The notes below the pieces were generated by a model that made no database searches, had not been told where the DNA came from, and saw only the letters and a program-made list of their open reading frames with translations. 64,000 nucleotides of DNA from Lysinibacillus fusiformis (GTDB lineage: Bacteria; Bacillota; Bacilli; Bacillales_A; Planococcaceae): positions 171,845-235,844 of the forward strand of contig NZ_PYWL01000006.1 of assembly GCF_003049525.1 (NCBI RefSeq), read 5' to 3'. Shown here one piece after another: positions 27,201 through 36,454 of this stretch. The translations under genes and the position numbers were made by a program. Position 1 is the stretch's first letter. Every line of letters starts with the position of its first letter.

Positions 27201-28093
27201 ATATAGATCATATCGAGGCTTTTTTATATGTTGTCCATTATAAGAGTACGCATAAGGCAGCCAGCGCCTTGTTTCTTTCTCAACCGACTGTGACTGCACG
27301 CATCAAATCATTGGAGCGGGAGCTAGGGGTTGAGTTATTTTATCGAGAGGGACGAAGTGTAACCTTATCAGATAAAGGCAAAGATTTCTTACCTTTTGCG
27401 ACTCAAATCGTACAAACATTTCAGCAAGGAAAGAAGCAATTGGAAAAGACACAGGAAACAGATGATGTATGTATTGGTGCAAATGGCGTAACAGCCCAAT
27501 ATTTTTTAGCGTATGCGTTGCCTAAATGGAAAGAACAATTTCCTAATTTACGTTTTCAATTGGTGACAGGTTCAACAGCTACTCTATTAGAGAAATTAGA
27601 GAGTCACCAAATTCATGTAGCTTTTATTCAGTATGTGCACAGAGAAGGGATATTCAACGAGTTATTATTAGATAATGCGGTGAAGCTTGTGAAGCATTGT
27701 GAACACCCATTACCACAATATGAATGCATCGAAGCGAAAGAATTGGCACAACAGAAGCTGGTGTTTTTTGAGTGTGGAGCGTTTGATTGGAATTATGTGC
27801 ATAAAATGTTCGACATAAAGGGTGTAGCAGCCAATATAGAGGTTCGAACCGACCATTTAGAGGTCGCTAAGGCTTTCATTCGCACAAAAAACTATATTAG
27901 CTTTTTACCACAGCTTTGTGTCAAAAATGAACTTGAAAGCGGCGAATTTATTGAAGTAGATATCAAGCATTTACTGGATATGAATCAACATATCTTCCTA
28001 ACTTATAAAAATAAAGATGCATTGACTTCAGCTTTTTGGGAGACAATCTGTCATACAGCGAAGGATTTTGAAAGGGTACAAATGGTGGAGTGA
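27197..28093 (+). CDS. LysR-family regulator, YtlI-like, of the sulfur-compound cluster
   Basis: 298 residues. The N-terminal winged HTH (about 1-60) has AFLYVVHYKSTHKAASALFLSQPTVTARIKSLERELGVELFYREG; the rest is the effector-binding domain. It lies upstream of and in the same direction as a ytm-like gene set. In B. subtilis the LysR protein YtlI activates the ytmI operon, so the same role is inferred. Two inverted repeats in the gap after it (28183-28248) are candidate binding sites. The start is discussed under the minicistron; the exact effector is unknown. Confidence 0.85.
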   Translation: MNIDHIEAFLYVVHYKSTHKAASALFLSQPTVTARIKSLERELGVELFYREGRSVTLSDKGKDFLPFATQIVQTFQQGKKQLEKTQETDDVCIGANGVTAQYFLAYALPKWKEQFPNLRFQLVTGSTATLLEKLESHQIHVAFIQYVHREGIFNELLLDNAVKLVKHCEHPLPQYECIEAKELAQQKLVFFECGAFDWNYVHKMFDIKGVAANIEVRTDHLEVAKAFIRTKNYISFLPQLCVKNELESGEFIEVDIKHLLDMNQHIFLTYKNKDALTSAFWETICHTAKDFERVQMVE

Positions 28094-28182
28094 TAAAATT
28101 TTTTATATAAACGCTAAATTTTTTCTATTACTGAACCTATTGCAAATTGTCTGAATGAACTGTAATATCATTCTCAATCCAA

Positions 28183-28248
28183 ATTTATTTATGAGTGATC
28201 GTAAATAAATATTTTTTTAACACTAAAACATACTTAACCACTATGTTT
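28183..28248 (+). promoter_or_regulatory. Two inverted repeats upstream of the ytnJ-like gene
   Basis: ATTTATTTA-N10-TAAATAAAT (28183-28210) is a perfect dyad, and AAACATA-N9-TATGTTT (28226-28248) a second one. Both lie in the 185-base gap between the LysR gene and the first cluster gene, where a LysR regulator would be expected to bind. Confidence 0.5.
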
Positions 28249-28278
28249 AGTAAAAAATAAAAATGAGGAGGAATGGAT

Positions 28279-29607
28279 ATGGCTAGACAAGACAAAATTC
28301 GTTTTGGAGCAATTATTCACGGGGTAGGTGGTAATATTTCAAGTTGGCGTCATCCCAAGGTAGCGAGCAATCAAAGTGTCAACCTACCTTTTTATATTCA
28401 ACAGGCACAAAAGGCAGAGGAAGGGAAATTTGATGTTGCTTTTATTGCGGATGGCTTATTTATTAATGATAAATCGATTCCTCATTTTTTAAATCGTTTT
28501 GAGCCTATTACGATATTATCAGCATTGGCTGTAGCAACTAACAATATTGGGTTAGTTGGAACGGTATCGACTTCCTATAGCGAACCATTCACAGTGGCAC
28601 GCCAGTTTGCTTCTTTAGATCATATTAGTGCAGGGCGTGCAGGCTGGAATGTTGTCACTACTCCTTTAGAAAGTACTGCTTTGAACTACAATAAAACGAT
28701 TGAACAACATCCTAGTCATGCAGAACGCTATCAAATCGCTGAAGAATATTTAGAGGTTGTCAAAGGTTTATGGGATTCATGGGAAGATGATGCCTTTATC
28801 GCAGATGCCGAAAACGACCAATTTTTTGATCCAGAAAAATTGCACACGCTACATCATAAAGGGCAGTATTTTTCAGTCCAAGGTCCACTTAATATTGGAC
28901 GAACAAAGCAAGGTCAGCCAGTTATATTCCAGGCTGGTGCATCTGATGCCGGGATTCGGTTGGCTGCCAAGGATGCAGATGCCATTTTTACACATGGAGC
29001 ATCTATTGAAGAATCTCAAAAATTTTATAAAAGAGTAAAAGCAGAGATTGCAGCATTTGAGCGAAATCCAGATGAGGTAAAGATTTTTCCAGGTATTTCC
29101 CCAATCATTGGCGATACAGTTGAGGAAGCAGAGGCAAAATACCAGGAAATTGTTGAATTAGTTTCCATTGACCGTGCTTTGGCTTATCTTGGACGTTATT
29201 TTGATCATCATGATTTTACACAATATGATGTGGACGCACTGTTTCCTGAGCTAGGTGATATTGGAGCCAATAGCTTTAGAAGTACGACTGATTATATTAA
29301 AAGCTATGCTAAGCAGGAGGGACTTACATTACGTCAAGTCGCTTTACGTGAGGCGACTCCTAAAACAGCATTTTTTGGAACGGCAGAGCAGGTGGCAGAT
29401 CTTGTACAGGAATGGTTTGAGCAGGAGGCCGCAGATGGCTTCATAATCGGTGTAACGGTACCAGGTGCCTTAGAAGATTTTGTTGATAAAGTAGTACCGA
29501 TATTACAAGCTAGAGGACTTTATCGAGAAGACTATGAAGCAGATACATTGCGTGGGAATTTAGGTTTGCCATTTAAAGAAAGCCGATACATCAAACAGTC
29601 TGTCTAA
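28279..29607 (+). CDS. ytnJ: FMN-dependent monooxygenase, YtnJ/CmoJ type
   Basis: Flavin-dependent monooxygenase of the nitrilotriacetate/SnaA-like branch of the luciferase fold; 442 residues, the same as B. subtilis YtnJ (CmoJ). Typical stretches are [55 protein letters not shown] and [20 protein letters not shown]. In B. subtilis the protein takes part in breaking down S-modified cysteines. The ATG at 28279 is preferred over 28273 because GAGGAGG then has 7-base spacing. First gene of a seven-gene run with short gaps. Confidence 0.9.
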   Translation: MARQDKIRFGAIIHGVGGNISSWRHPKVASNQSVNLPFYIQQAQKAEEGKFDVAFIADGLFINDKSIPHFLNRFEPITILSALAVATNNIGLVGTVSTSYSEPFTVARQFASLDHISAGRAGWNVVTTPLESTALNYNKTIEQHPSHAERYQIAEEYLEVVKGLWDSWEDDAFIADAENDQFFDPEKLHTLHHKGQYFSVQGPLNIGRTKQGQPVIFQAGASDAGIRLAAKDADAIFTHGASIEESQKFYKRVKAEIAAFERNPDEVKIFPGISPIIGDTVEEAEAKYQEIVELVSIDRALAYLGRYFDHHDFTQYDVDALFPELGDIGANSFRSTTDYIKSYAKQEGLTLRQVALREATPKTAFFGTAEQVADLVQEWFEQEAADGFIIGVTVPGALEDFVDKVVPILQARGLYREDYEADTLRGNLGLPFKESRYIKQSV

Positions 29608-29653
29608 AAACCGAGTAAATTTATTTGAATAAGTGAAATTAAGGAGGCTGTGT

Positions 29654-30667
29654 ATGAGTTATACATTAGGCATATTAGATCAAAGTCCAATTATTGATGA
29701 AGCTACAAATGAGCAAACCTTACAAAAAACCGTCGCATTGGCACAGAAAGCGGAGCAGTTAGGCTACTCACGTTTTTGGGTATCGGAGCATCATCATACG
29801 GATGCACTAGCAGGGTCATCTCCAGAAGTATTAGTATCCTATTTACTTGCAAAAACCGCGTCTATTCGCATTGGGTCTGGTGGAGTCATGCTTCAGCATT
29901 ACAGTCCATACAAAGTAGCTGAAAACTTTCATGTTCTTGCATCATTAGAGCCGGGGCGTGTTGATTTAGGCATTGGGAAGGCACCAGGTGGTTTACCGCT
30001 TTCTACAAAAGCTTTACAATATGGCACGCTCAATCAAGGAGAGGACTTTGAGGAGAGACTAACATTTTTACAGCAATTAATTGAACAAAATGTACCTACG
30101 AATCATGATCTTCATGGCGTGCAAGCAACACCCATTCCAAAAATAAAGCCGGCTCTATTCTTATTAGGGGCAAGTCCGCAAAGTGCAGAACTTGCAGGGA
30201 GACTTGGTATTGCATTTGTCTTTGCCCGATTTATTAATAGCGACAATGAATTATTGGCACAGTCGTCTAGTATTTATCGTGAACATCATCCAAATGGTCA
30301 CTTTGCTGTCTCGATTGCAGCCGTTGCAGCACCGACAAATAAAGAGGCAAAAGGCTTGATAGAAGACCAAAAAATTACAAAAGTTCATTTAGCAAGCGGT
30401 AGGACATTGACTTTACAATCAGTAGAGCTAGCAGAAAAATTTGGGCAGGAATCTGGAGAGGCATATACGGTCAAACAATATGATGCGGATATTGTTTATG
30501 GGTCGCCAGAAGAAATTAAAGATCTACTAGATCATTTTCACGTGCAATATCAAATAGATGAATTCATTTTGCACACGCCTGTACGAAAGGAATTTGAACG
30601 GCAACGCTCCTTTGAGCTTTTAAGTCCTATTCATTTAAAGCTACAGCAACAAGTAACGGTAAGCTAA
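29654..30667 (+). CDS. ytmO: Luciferase-like monooxygenase, YtmO/CmoO type
   Basis: Second flavin monooxygenase-like protein, 337 residues, luciferase fold with SYTLGILDQSPI at the N-terminus, FWVSEHHHTDALAGSSPEVL, and RIGSGGVMLQHYSPYKVAENF. It resembles B. subtilis YtmO (CmoO). AAGGAGG directs initiation at 29654, not at the earlier in-frame ATG. It probably works with the YtnJ-like enzyme and the glutaredoxin-like protein in oxidising a sulfur compound taken up by the neighbouring transporter. Confidence 0.88.
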   Translation: MSYTLGILDQSPIIDEATNEQTLQKTVALAQKAEQLGYSRFWVSEHHHTDALAGSSPEVLVSYLLAKTASIRIGSGGVMLQHYSPYKVAENFHVLASLEPGRVDLGIGKAPGGLPLSTKALQYGTLNQGEDFEERLTFLQQLIEQNVPTNHDLHGVQATPIPKIKPALFLLGASPQSAELAGRLGIAFVFARFINSDNELLAQSSSIYREHHPNGHFAVSIAAVAAPTNKEAKGLIEDQKITKVHLASGRTLTLQSVELAEKFGQESGEAYTVKQYDADIVYGSPEEIKDLLDHFHVQYQIDEFILHTPVRKEFERQRSFELLSPIHLKLQQQVTVS

Positions 30668-30679
30668 GGAGGAAAATTA

Positions 30680-30958
30680 ATGACAGTGACAAGAGATATC
30701 ATTGTTTGGTCGAAGCAGGGATGTAGCTATTGTGATGATATAAAAGCGTATTTACATGAACAGCATATTCCTTATAAAACAGTCGATGTAACTAATAATG
30801 ATACATTTAGAGACATTCTTGACTTAAAATATGGCGTTCGTTATGTGCCGATTGTGGAAATTGGCTCGAGTGAAAGTGGTGTCTATAGAGCCATAACAGA
30901 AATTGGATTAGAGCATGTAAAGAATGCACTTGCCGTGGGCTTACCCTCACATATATAG
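30680..30958 (+). CDS. ytnI: Glutaredoxin-like protein, YtnI/CmoI type
   Basis: 92-residue thioredoxin-fold protein with the redox motif C15-S-Y-C18 in VWSKQGCSYCDDIKAYL and the cis-proline region RYVPIVEIG. Length and position among the ytm-like genes match B. subtilis YtnI (CmoI). Starts 12 bases after the preceding gene, with AAGGAGG. It likely reduces a disulfide or supports the monooxygenases; the exact role is unknown. Confidence 0.88.
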   Translation: MTVTRDIIVWSKQGCSYCDDIKAYLHEQHIPYKTVDVTNNDTFRDILDLKYGVRYVPIVEIGSSESGVYRAITEIGLEHVKNALAVGLPSHI

Positions 30959-30977
30959 AAGAAGGAGAGGGAAATAT

Positions 30978-31802
30978 ATGAAAAAAATATTGTTTTTGCT
31001 GTTACTTTTACTGATGACGCTATTAACAGCATGTGCGAGTTCAGAAATATCGGACGGAGGTTCAAATGAACAAAAAACAGCACAAGGTGGGAAAGATGTC
31101 CAAAAAATTATTGTCGGTACAGGTACACAATTTCCAAATATTTGTTTTATAGATGAAAAAGGAAACTTAACTGGCTATGATGTAGAACTAGTTCGAGCAA
31201 TCGATGAAAAGCTACCTGAATATGAATTCGAATTGAAAACAATGGAATTTTCAAATTTATTACTAAGTTTAGAAACAAGAAAAATAGATTTTATTGCCCA
31301 TCAAATGGAAGTTAATAGTGAACGAGAAGAAAAATTTTTATTTAATAAAGAACCCTATAACGTTTTCCCATTAAAGGTGACCGTTAATGAAAAGAATAAT
31401 GAGATTCAATCTATTGAAGATTTGAAAGGAAAGAATGTTAGCGTTTCGCCAACAAGTAACTCCGCTGTCTTTATTGAAAAATATAATAAGGACCATCATT
31501 TAGGCGCAAATATCGTTTATTCTTCAGGTTCAGTCGATGTGAATAATCAACTGGCAAGTGGCCGTATTGATGCCATTATTACGACACCCTTTGCGGTGAA
31601 ATACTATAACGAAAGCAATGAGGCACAGCAAAAGGTCGTTGGGGATGCATTATTAAATTCGAAGGTTTATTTCTTATTAAATAAGGATGAAGTGAAGTTA
31701 CAAGAGCGTCTAGATGAGGCCATTGTTGAGCTAAAGAAAGAGGGAGTGATTAGCGATCTAAGTAAGAAATGGTTAGGAGATGATTACACAGTAGACTTCT
31801 AA
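30978..31802 (+). CDS. Amino-acid ABC transporter solute-binding lipoprotein, TcyJ/TcyK type
   Basis: Extracellular binding protein of the polar amino-acid importer family, 274 residues. Lipoprotein signal MKKILF followed by a Leu-rich core and the lipobox LTAC (Cys at about 21). The mature part has the family segments GTGTQFPNICFIDEKGNLTGYDVELVRAI and LLLSLETRKIDFIAHQMEVN. ATG 30978 fits AAGGAGAG. B. subtilis has two such proteins (TcyJ, TcyK) for cystine and related compounds; here there is one. Confidence 0.88.
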   Translation: MKKILFLLLLLLMTLLTACASSEISDGGSNEQKTAQGGKDVQKIIVGTGTQFPNICFIDEKGNLTGYDVELVRAIDEKLPEYEFELKTMEFSNLLLSLETRKIDFIAHQMEVNSEREEKFLFNKEPYNVFPLKVTVNEKNNEIQSIEDLKGKNVSVSPTSNSAVFIEKYNKDHHLGANIVYSSGSVDVNNQLASGRIDAIITTPFAVKYYNESNEAQQKVVGDALLNSKVYFLLNKDEVKLQERLDEAIVELKKEGVISDLSKKWLGDDYTVDF

Positions 31803-31826
31803 CAATCAGGAAAGGAAGAAAGAAGT

Positions 31827-32531
31827 ATGGATAATAATTTTGATTTCGTACTTATTGCGAAAGTACTTCCGACATTGCTTCAGTATTTACCAGTAACAGC
31901 TGAAATACTAGTGTTCTCCATACTTTTTGGTATGGTGCTTGGAATTATGCTAGCTATACCAAAGCTTCTAAACGTAGCGGGATTAAAGCAACTTATTACA
32001 ATTTATATTTCATTTATTCGTGGCACACCCATTTTAGTGCAGTTGTTTTTAGTATTTTATGGTGTACCAGCACTCCTCAAGCTCATTCATATTGATGTTA
32101 CTCGAATGGATGCGATGTATTTTGTCATTATTACGTATACTTTGAGCAATGCGGCAGCCTTTGCTGAAATATTTCGTGCAGCTATATTAACTGTTGACCG
32201 CGGGCAAATGGAGGCAGCCTATTGTGTGGGATTAAGCGGTCCTCAGGCTTTTCTGCGAATTGTTTTCCCACAAGCAATCCGCGTTGCTTTTCCAAATATA
32301 GCGAACACAATGATTAGTTCGTTAAAAGATACATCACTCGCTTTTTCCATAGGTGTAATGGATATGGTTGGGCGTGGAGAAGCTTTAATCGCGTCCACAA
32401 CTCGGGCATTTGAAATATATGTGGCATTATCGATCGTTTACTTTGCGATTGTCATAATTCTTGAAAAAATATTCAAATTCAATGAACGTTATTTCAACCG
32501 CTATATGCCAAAAGAAGTTGCCACTCATTAG
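31827..32531 (+). CDS. tcyL: Amino-acid ABC transporter permease, TcyL type
   Basis: 234-residue inner-membrane permease of the His/Glu family with about five helices. The N-terminal half has LPVTAEILVFSILFGMVLGIMLA and SFIRGTPILVQLFLVFYGVPALL. The EAA loop, which docks the ATPase, is EAAYCVGLSGPQAFLRIVFPQAIR. It pairs with the next permease to form the channel for the imported sulfur compound, by analogy with B. subtilis TcyJKLMN. Confidence 0.88.
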   Translation: MDNNFDFVLIAKVLPTLLQYLPVTAEILVFSILFGMVLGIMLAIPKLLNVAGLKQLITIYISFIRGTPILVQLFLVFYGVPALLKLIHIDVTRMDAMYFVIITYTLSNAAAFAEIFRAAILTVDRGQMEAAYCVGLSGPQAFLRIVFPQAIRVAFPNIANTMISSLKDTSLAFSIGVMDMVGRGEALIASTTRAFEIYVALSIVYFAIVIILEKIFKFNERYFNRYMPKEVATH

Positions 32532-32542
32532 GGGGAAGTACT

Positions 32543-33250
32543 ATGACCATTGATATTGCATTTGTGTTGGTGGCTTTACGAGAAATTAGTAGAGTAATAC
32601 CGCTAACTCTATTCATGACATTTACACCTGTTTTATTAGGTATTGTAATAGGAATACTTATAGCCTTTGTGCGGATAAAACAAATAATATTTTTGACACC
32701 CTTCTTAAATTTTTATGTTTCCTTTTTCAGAGGCACACCTATTATAATGCATATCATGCTTGTTTATTTTGGATTACCCATGCTAGTCGATGTTGTGTCC
32801 AATATTTTCCACTTATCATTTCAATCCAGCTCCATTCCAATATTATTTTTTGTCATACTTGCACTAACATTCAGTGCAGGTGCTTATGCATCGGAAATTA
32901 TTCGTTCTGGTATTTTAAGTGTACCGAAAGGGCAATTGGAAGCGGCGTATGCAATAGGTTTAACCTTTACACAAGCAATGCGACGTTATATTTTACCCCA
33001 AGCATTTGGTAAGTCCATTCCTAACTTTACGAATGTCTTTATTGGTTTTTTACATGCTACATCATTAGCCTTTTTTCTGTCGATTAAAGAATTGACAGGA
33101 GTGGCGAACATTGTTGCTTCTGTGAACTTGAAGTTTTTAGAGGCTTTCATTGCGGTTGGTATCATTTATTGGGGGATTTCAATTATTACAGAATGGATCT
33201 CACATCGTATTGAAAAAAGAGTAACGGCCTATAGTAAAAGTGGCTTATAG
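32543..33250 (+). CDS. tcyM: Amino-acid ABC transporter permease, TcyM type
   Basis: 235-residue permease, related to the preceding one: IPLTLFMTFTPVLLGIVIGILIAF, FYVSFFRGTPIIMHIMLVYFGLPML, and EAA loop EAAYAIGLTFTQAMRRYILPQAFG. Eleven bases after tcyL. In B. subtilis the ATPase gene tcyN follows here; in this window an acetyltransferase gene follows and no ATPase gene is found. Confidence 0.88.
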   Translation: MTIDIAFVLVALREISRVIPLTLFMTFTPVLLGIVIGILIAFVRIKQIIFLTPFLNFYVSFFRGTPIIMHIMLVYFGLPMLVDVVSNIFHLSFQSSSIPILFFVILALTFSAGAYASEIIRSGILSVPKGQLEAAYAIGLTFTQAMRRYILPQAFGKSIPNFTNVFIGFLHATSLAFFLSIKELTGVANIVASVNLKFLEAFIAVGIIYWGISIITEWISHRIEKRVTAYSKSGL

Positions 33251-33267
33251 TAGAAAGGGGATAATAT

Positions 33268-33780
33268 ATGACAATAGCGGAAATTGTTATTGAACATTTA
33301 CAAGAGGAAGATTATGCAAATTATCTTGAGGTTTTAGTAGAAAGCTATGGGCAATATGAAAAGGATTATAAGGACCCAGAGAACTGGGCTTCGTATTTAA
33401 ATGATATTCGAGCATCCGTTGGCAATCCAAACGCCGAAACGATACTAGTTGCAAAGCGAGGGGATGAGATTTTAGGAGGACTACAATTATTTACCGATGC
33501 GGAGAAAGCATATGGGCTGCCTGAGCTTAATATTCAATCGACCATCGTGCGTTTATTGGGGGTCCATCCAAAAGGGAGAGGGCAGGGAGTGGCCAAGAAA
33601 TTATTACAGGAAAGCTTTTCCTTTGCAAGAAAGAGACAGGATCAAGCCCTATATTTGCATTCAGGAGATATTATGCAGGCTGCCATTAATCTTTATTTAT
33701 CATTAGGTTTTGTAAGAGACGAGTCGAAGGAATTTTATAAGGGAGATATATTAGTAAAGAGCTTCCGTTATGATTTATAA
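33268..33780 (+). CDS. GNAT N-acetyltransferase, YtmI/SnaA-like
   Basis: 170 residues with the GNAT acetyl-CoA loop LGVHPKGRGQGVAKKLLQESFSFA and the C-terminal LYLSLGFVRDESKEFYKGD. Position at the end of the ytm-like cluster suggests the role of B. subtilis YtmI/SnaA, which acetylates S-(2-succino)cysteine or similar amino acids before oxidation. Similarity to YtmI itself is inferred from context; the acceptor substrate cannot be read from the sequence. Confidence 0.75.
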   Translation: MTIAEIVIEHLQEEDYANYLEVLVESYGQYEKDYKDPENWASYLNDIRASVGNPNAETILVAKRGDEILGGLQLFTDAEKAYGLPELNIQSTIVRLLGVHPKGRGQGVAKKLLQESFSFARKRQDQALYLHSGDIMQAAINLYLSLGFVRDESKEFYKGDILVKSFRYDL

Positions 33781-33784
33781 ATAA

Positions 33785-33815
33785 AAACCGCTGATTATTG
33801 GAATCAGCGGTTTCT
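33785..33815. terminator. Bidirectional terminator, ytm-like cluster / glcD-type gene
   Basis: AAACCGCTGATT and AATCAGCGGTTT form a perfect stem with a 5-base loop, T residues on both strands, between converging genes. Confidence 0.9.
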
Positions 33816-33820
33816 TATGG

Positions 33821-35200
33821 CTATAGGGAGAAAATTTTCCCTGGATTCATGATGTTAAGGGGGTCAAGTGCTATCTTAATACTTTTCATGACAGCAAGGG
33901 AGCTACCGTGTTCAGTTGCCTGATATCTCATCTTGCCAATTCCAACACCGTGTTCTCCTGTACATGTGCCTCCACGAAGTAGAGCATATTGAACGATGTG
34001 CTCGTTGAAGCGATCGGCTGTTGCCTGCTCCTCCGCATCATCGGGATTTAACATTAACAGCGCATGGAAGTTACCGTCTCCTACATGCCCGACAATTCCT
34101 CCTGCTAGTCCAACAGTATTTAGTTGCTCCCTAGCATATAAAATAGTTTCTGCAAGCATGGAAATAGGAACACAAACATCTGTCGACATAAGCTTTTTAC
34201 CAGGATGAGCATGCATATAAGCATAGGCCAATGAATGGCGTGCTTCCCAAAGCTTATTACGTCCAGCATTATCGTGTTCAAACTCAACAGATAGGCAATG
34301 AAAGTCCTCAAAAATTTCTGTAGCAAATGCTATGTCTGCATGCATACCTGCTTCATTTCCATGGAACTCTAAAAAGAGTGTCGGCTTTTCGCTAAAGGCA
34401 GTGTCATTATAAATATTGGCTTGTTGAATGGAGGCCTCATCGACCAATTCCACCCGACCAACTGATATTCCTGTTTGTAATAATGCTGTGACGGAACTGA
34501 CAGCATCACCGACTGTATTAAAGACAGCCCGCCCTGCGGTCACAAATTCAGGTATTCCATATACTTTCAGTGTAAGTTCTGTAAAGCAACCAAGCGTACC
34601 TTCTGAGCCAACGAATAAACCGTTTAAATGATAGCCAGATGAGGACTTCGCTGCCAAATTTCCTGTATGGATGACAGAGCCGTCTGCCAGTACTACTTCT
34701 AAATCGCGAACTTGATCCCGCATCACACCGTAGCGAACTGCAGTAGTGCCGCTAGCATTAGTAGCTGCCATACCACCTAGTGTGGCATCTGCACCCGGGT
34801 CCACTGTAAATTGTAGCCCATGCTTTTTTAATTCTTTATTCAATTGTGAACGTGTGACGCCTGGCTGTACTTTTACAAGAAGGTCTTCAGGTCTAACTTC
34901 TAAAATAGCATTCATTTCAGAGAAATCAATTGAAATACCATTTGCTATGGGAATTGCATTTCCTTCAAGACTTGAGCCAACACCGAATGGTACAACTGGA
35001 ACACGTTGTGCATGCGCGACTTTTAAGATGGCACTGACATCAGCGGTGGAACGGGGAAAAACAACGATATCAGGTAAGCTCATCGGATGATGGGATTCAT
35101 CCTTACCATGTAGCTGTCGTACCGTTTCGTTTGTTGACACTTGTTCTTCTAATAATACCTGTTTGAGTTGATTGATAATTAATTCTACTGCAACAGTCAT
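33821..35200 (-). CDS. glcD: FAD-linked 2-hydroxy acid oxidase, GlcD type
   Basis: 459-residue FAD enzyme of the GlcD/D-lactate dehydrogenase family, which oxidises glycolate, D-lactate or a similar 2-hydroxy acid. PCMH FAD domain: DIVVFPRSTADVSAILKVAH, VVPFGVGSSLEGNA, and the pyrophosphate loop GGMAATNASGTTAVRYG. C-terminal cap: GGIVGHVGDGNFHALL and GGTCTGEHGVGIGKMRY with conserved His residues. GGAGGG before ATG at 35200. B. subtilis has glcD (ysfC) with glcF near sspI; a glcF Fe-S subunit gene is not present here, so the substrate is uncertain. Confidence 0.85.
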   Translation of the reverse strand: MTVAVELIINQLKQVLLEEQVSTNETVRQLHGKDESHHPMSLPDIVVFPRSTADVSAILKVAHAQRVPVVPFGVGSSLEGNAIPIANGISIDFSEMNAILEVRPEDLLVKVQPGVTRSQLNKELKKHGLQFTVDPGADATLGGMAATNASGTTAVRYGVMRDQVRDLEVVLADGSVIHTGNLAAKSSSGYHLNGLFVGSEGTLGCFTELTLKVYGIPEFVTAGRAVFNTVGDAVSSVTALLQTGISVGRVELVDEASIQQANIYNDTAFSEKPTLFLEFHGNEAGMHADIAFATEIFEDFHCLSVEFEHDNAGRNKLWEARHSLAYAYMHAHPGKKLMSTDVCVPISMLAETILYAREQLNTVGLAGGIVGHVGDGNFHALLMLNPDDAEEQATADRFNEHIVQYALLRGGTCTGEHGVGIGKMRYQATEHGSSLAVMKSIKIALDPLNIMNPGKIFSL

Positions 35201-35278
35201 TCCAATCCCTCCAAATTTTCTGATAAGTAAAACATTATCATGCATTTATTGGAAATGGAATGCATTGCTTATAAAAAA

Positions 35279-35488
35279 TCAGTTTGCAAATGCTTTTTCT
35301 AACTTTTGAACGAATGCTTCCTGTTCAGTGGAGCTTGATTGCTTCCACCATTTTTCAAAAAATACCCCAAGTCCTGGCAGTAAATGCTCTTCTCCACGGC
35401 TAATGGCATCTTCAACAATGTCTTTAATTTCTGCTGCAGATTGACCGTGTACATTGGCTGTAATCGCATCTCTAATTTGAAAATTCAT
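35279..35488 (-). CDS. sspI: Small acid-soluble spore protein I
   Basis: 69 residues, minor SASP of the SspI family found in the spore core. Signature: NFQIRDAITANVHG near the N-terminus and GEEHLLPGLGVFFEKWW. AAGGAGG before the ATG. It is next to ysfC-type and ysgA genes in B. subtilis also. A weak SigG-like promoter (GCATT-N17-ATACTT, minus strand, around 35510-35540) may serve it. Confidence 0.93.
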   Translation of the reverse strand: MNFQIRDAITANVHGQSAAEIKDIVEDAISRGEEHLLPGLGVFFEKWWKQSSSTEQEAFVQKLEKAFAN

Positions 35489-35724
35489 CTATTTCGCCTC
35501 CTTACTAGTAATTTGTCCAAGTATCGTTTTAATATGTACGAAATGCCAAAGAAAATATATCAAATTTACAAAAATAAGCTGTAATTATGATGAATACTGA
35601 GAGGAATTTGAACCATATTAAGCGATTAAATGATAAAAGTGAACATTCGATTTCGAGAAATATCCAGTTTAAGATAATGTCACCTAGGAATATTAGACTG
35701 TGCATAGTCGATAGGAAGAGACAA

Positions 35725-36267
35725 GTGACCCTTCGTAACAATCGAAAGCTCACAACTACCCAATCATTTGAGGAAGTCTTGGAAAGCGTGCAACCGATGA
35801 TTAGCTCTATTCTTACAAGTTTGAGAATTTATAAAGATTATGATTATTATCGTCAAGTAGCGGCTATTGCTGTTTGGAAGGCATGGCTAAAGGCAGATCC
35901 ATCAAAAGGACAATTATCTGGTTATATTTATTCCGCAATAAAAGGAGAACTATTAAATGAATTAATAAAGGAAAAAAACTATGTAGAGAAAATAGCAATA
36001 GTGGATGATGAAACCCTTGATTTTCTTCGTAATGAGCTTGAGCGGGAGGAATATAACTATCCACAAAGTTCCAACTTTCTAGAAGGTTTGATGTGCCAGT
36101 TTAAACAGGTAGAAAGGAGCATTTTATACCTATATTATGTAGAAGATCTCAGTGATCAAGACATCGCTAATCTACTAGGTTTTTCAGTAGAAGCCAGTAA
36201 AAAAAGAAGGCAAAGAATCATTAAGAAGTTAAGAAATAAGGATTTTGAAGTGAGAAAAAAGCAATAA
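35725..36267 (+). CDS. Orphan sigma-70 family factor
   Basis: About 180 residues if started at GTG 35725 (AGGAAGAG upstream); the frame is open up to ATG 35587, but no ribosome binding site is seen there. Region 2-like part: QPMISSILTSLRIYKDYDYYRQVAAIAVWKAWLKADPSKGQLSGYIYSAIKGELLN (given only as landmark ends). Region 4: LSDQDIANLLGFSVEASKKRRQRIIKKL, a helix-turn-helix. No anti-sigma gene is next to it. Possibly involved in control of competence, stress or envelope genes; unknown. A perfect 15-bp inverted repeat follows it. Confidence 0.75.
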   Translation: MTLRNNRKLTTTQSFEEVLESVQPMISSILTSLRIYKDYDYYRQVAAIAVWKAWLKADPSKGQLSGYIYSAIKGELLNELIKEKNYVEKIAIVDDETLDFLRNELEREEYNYPQSSNFLEGLMCQFKQVERSILYLYYVEDLSDQDIANLLGFSVEASKKRRQRIIKKLRNKDFEVRKKQ

Positions 36268-36276
36268 TATATCAAA

Positions 36277-36316
36277 AGTATGCTAATATTGTAATAAAAT
36301 GAATATTAGCATACTT
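36277..36316 (+). repeat. Perfect 15-bp inverted repeat after the sigma gene
   Basis: AAGTATGCTAATATT and AATATTAGCATACTT flank an 11-base loop. No T-run follows, so it is not a standard terminator. It lies between the sigma gene and the EAL gene and may be an operator or an RNA stability stem. Confidence 0.75.
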
Positions 36317-36454
36317 CACTTGAATGCATACAAATTACGATAAAAGTGTTATGATTTGTAAGTAGTCAAAGAAAAATACAATTTTACATAAATTATTCAA
36401 TTGTGATAGTTAAAAATACCTAGCGATTTTTTTACATAGTAGTATGGAGGGTTT

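Noticed and set aside
34746..35090. 114-codon open frame on the plus strand
   Set aside because: Antisense to the glcD-type gene, which has complete family motifs.
35500..35545. SigG promoter of sspI as a separate feature
   Set aside because: GCATT-N17-ATACTT is only a weak match; mentioned with sspI but not listed.
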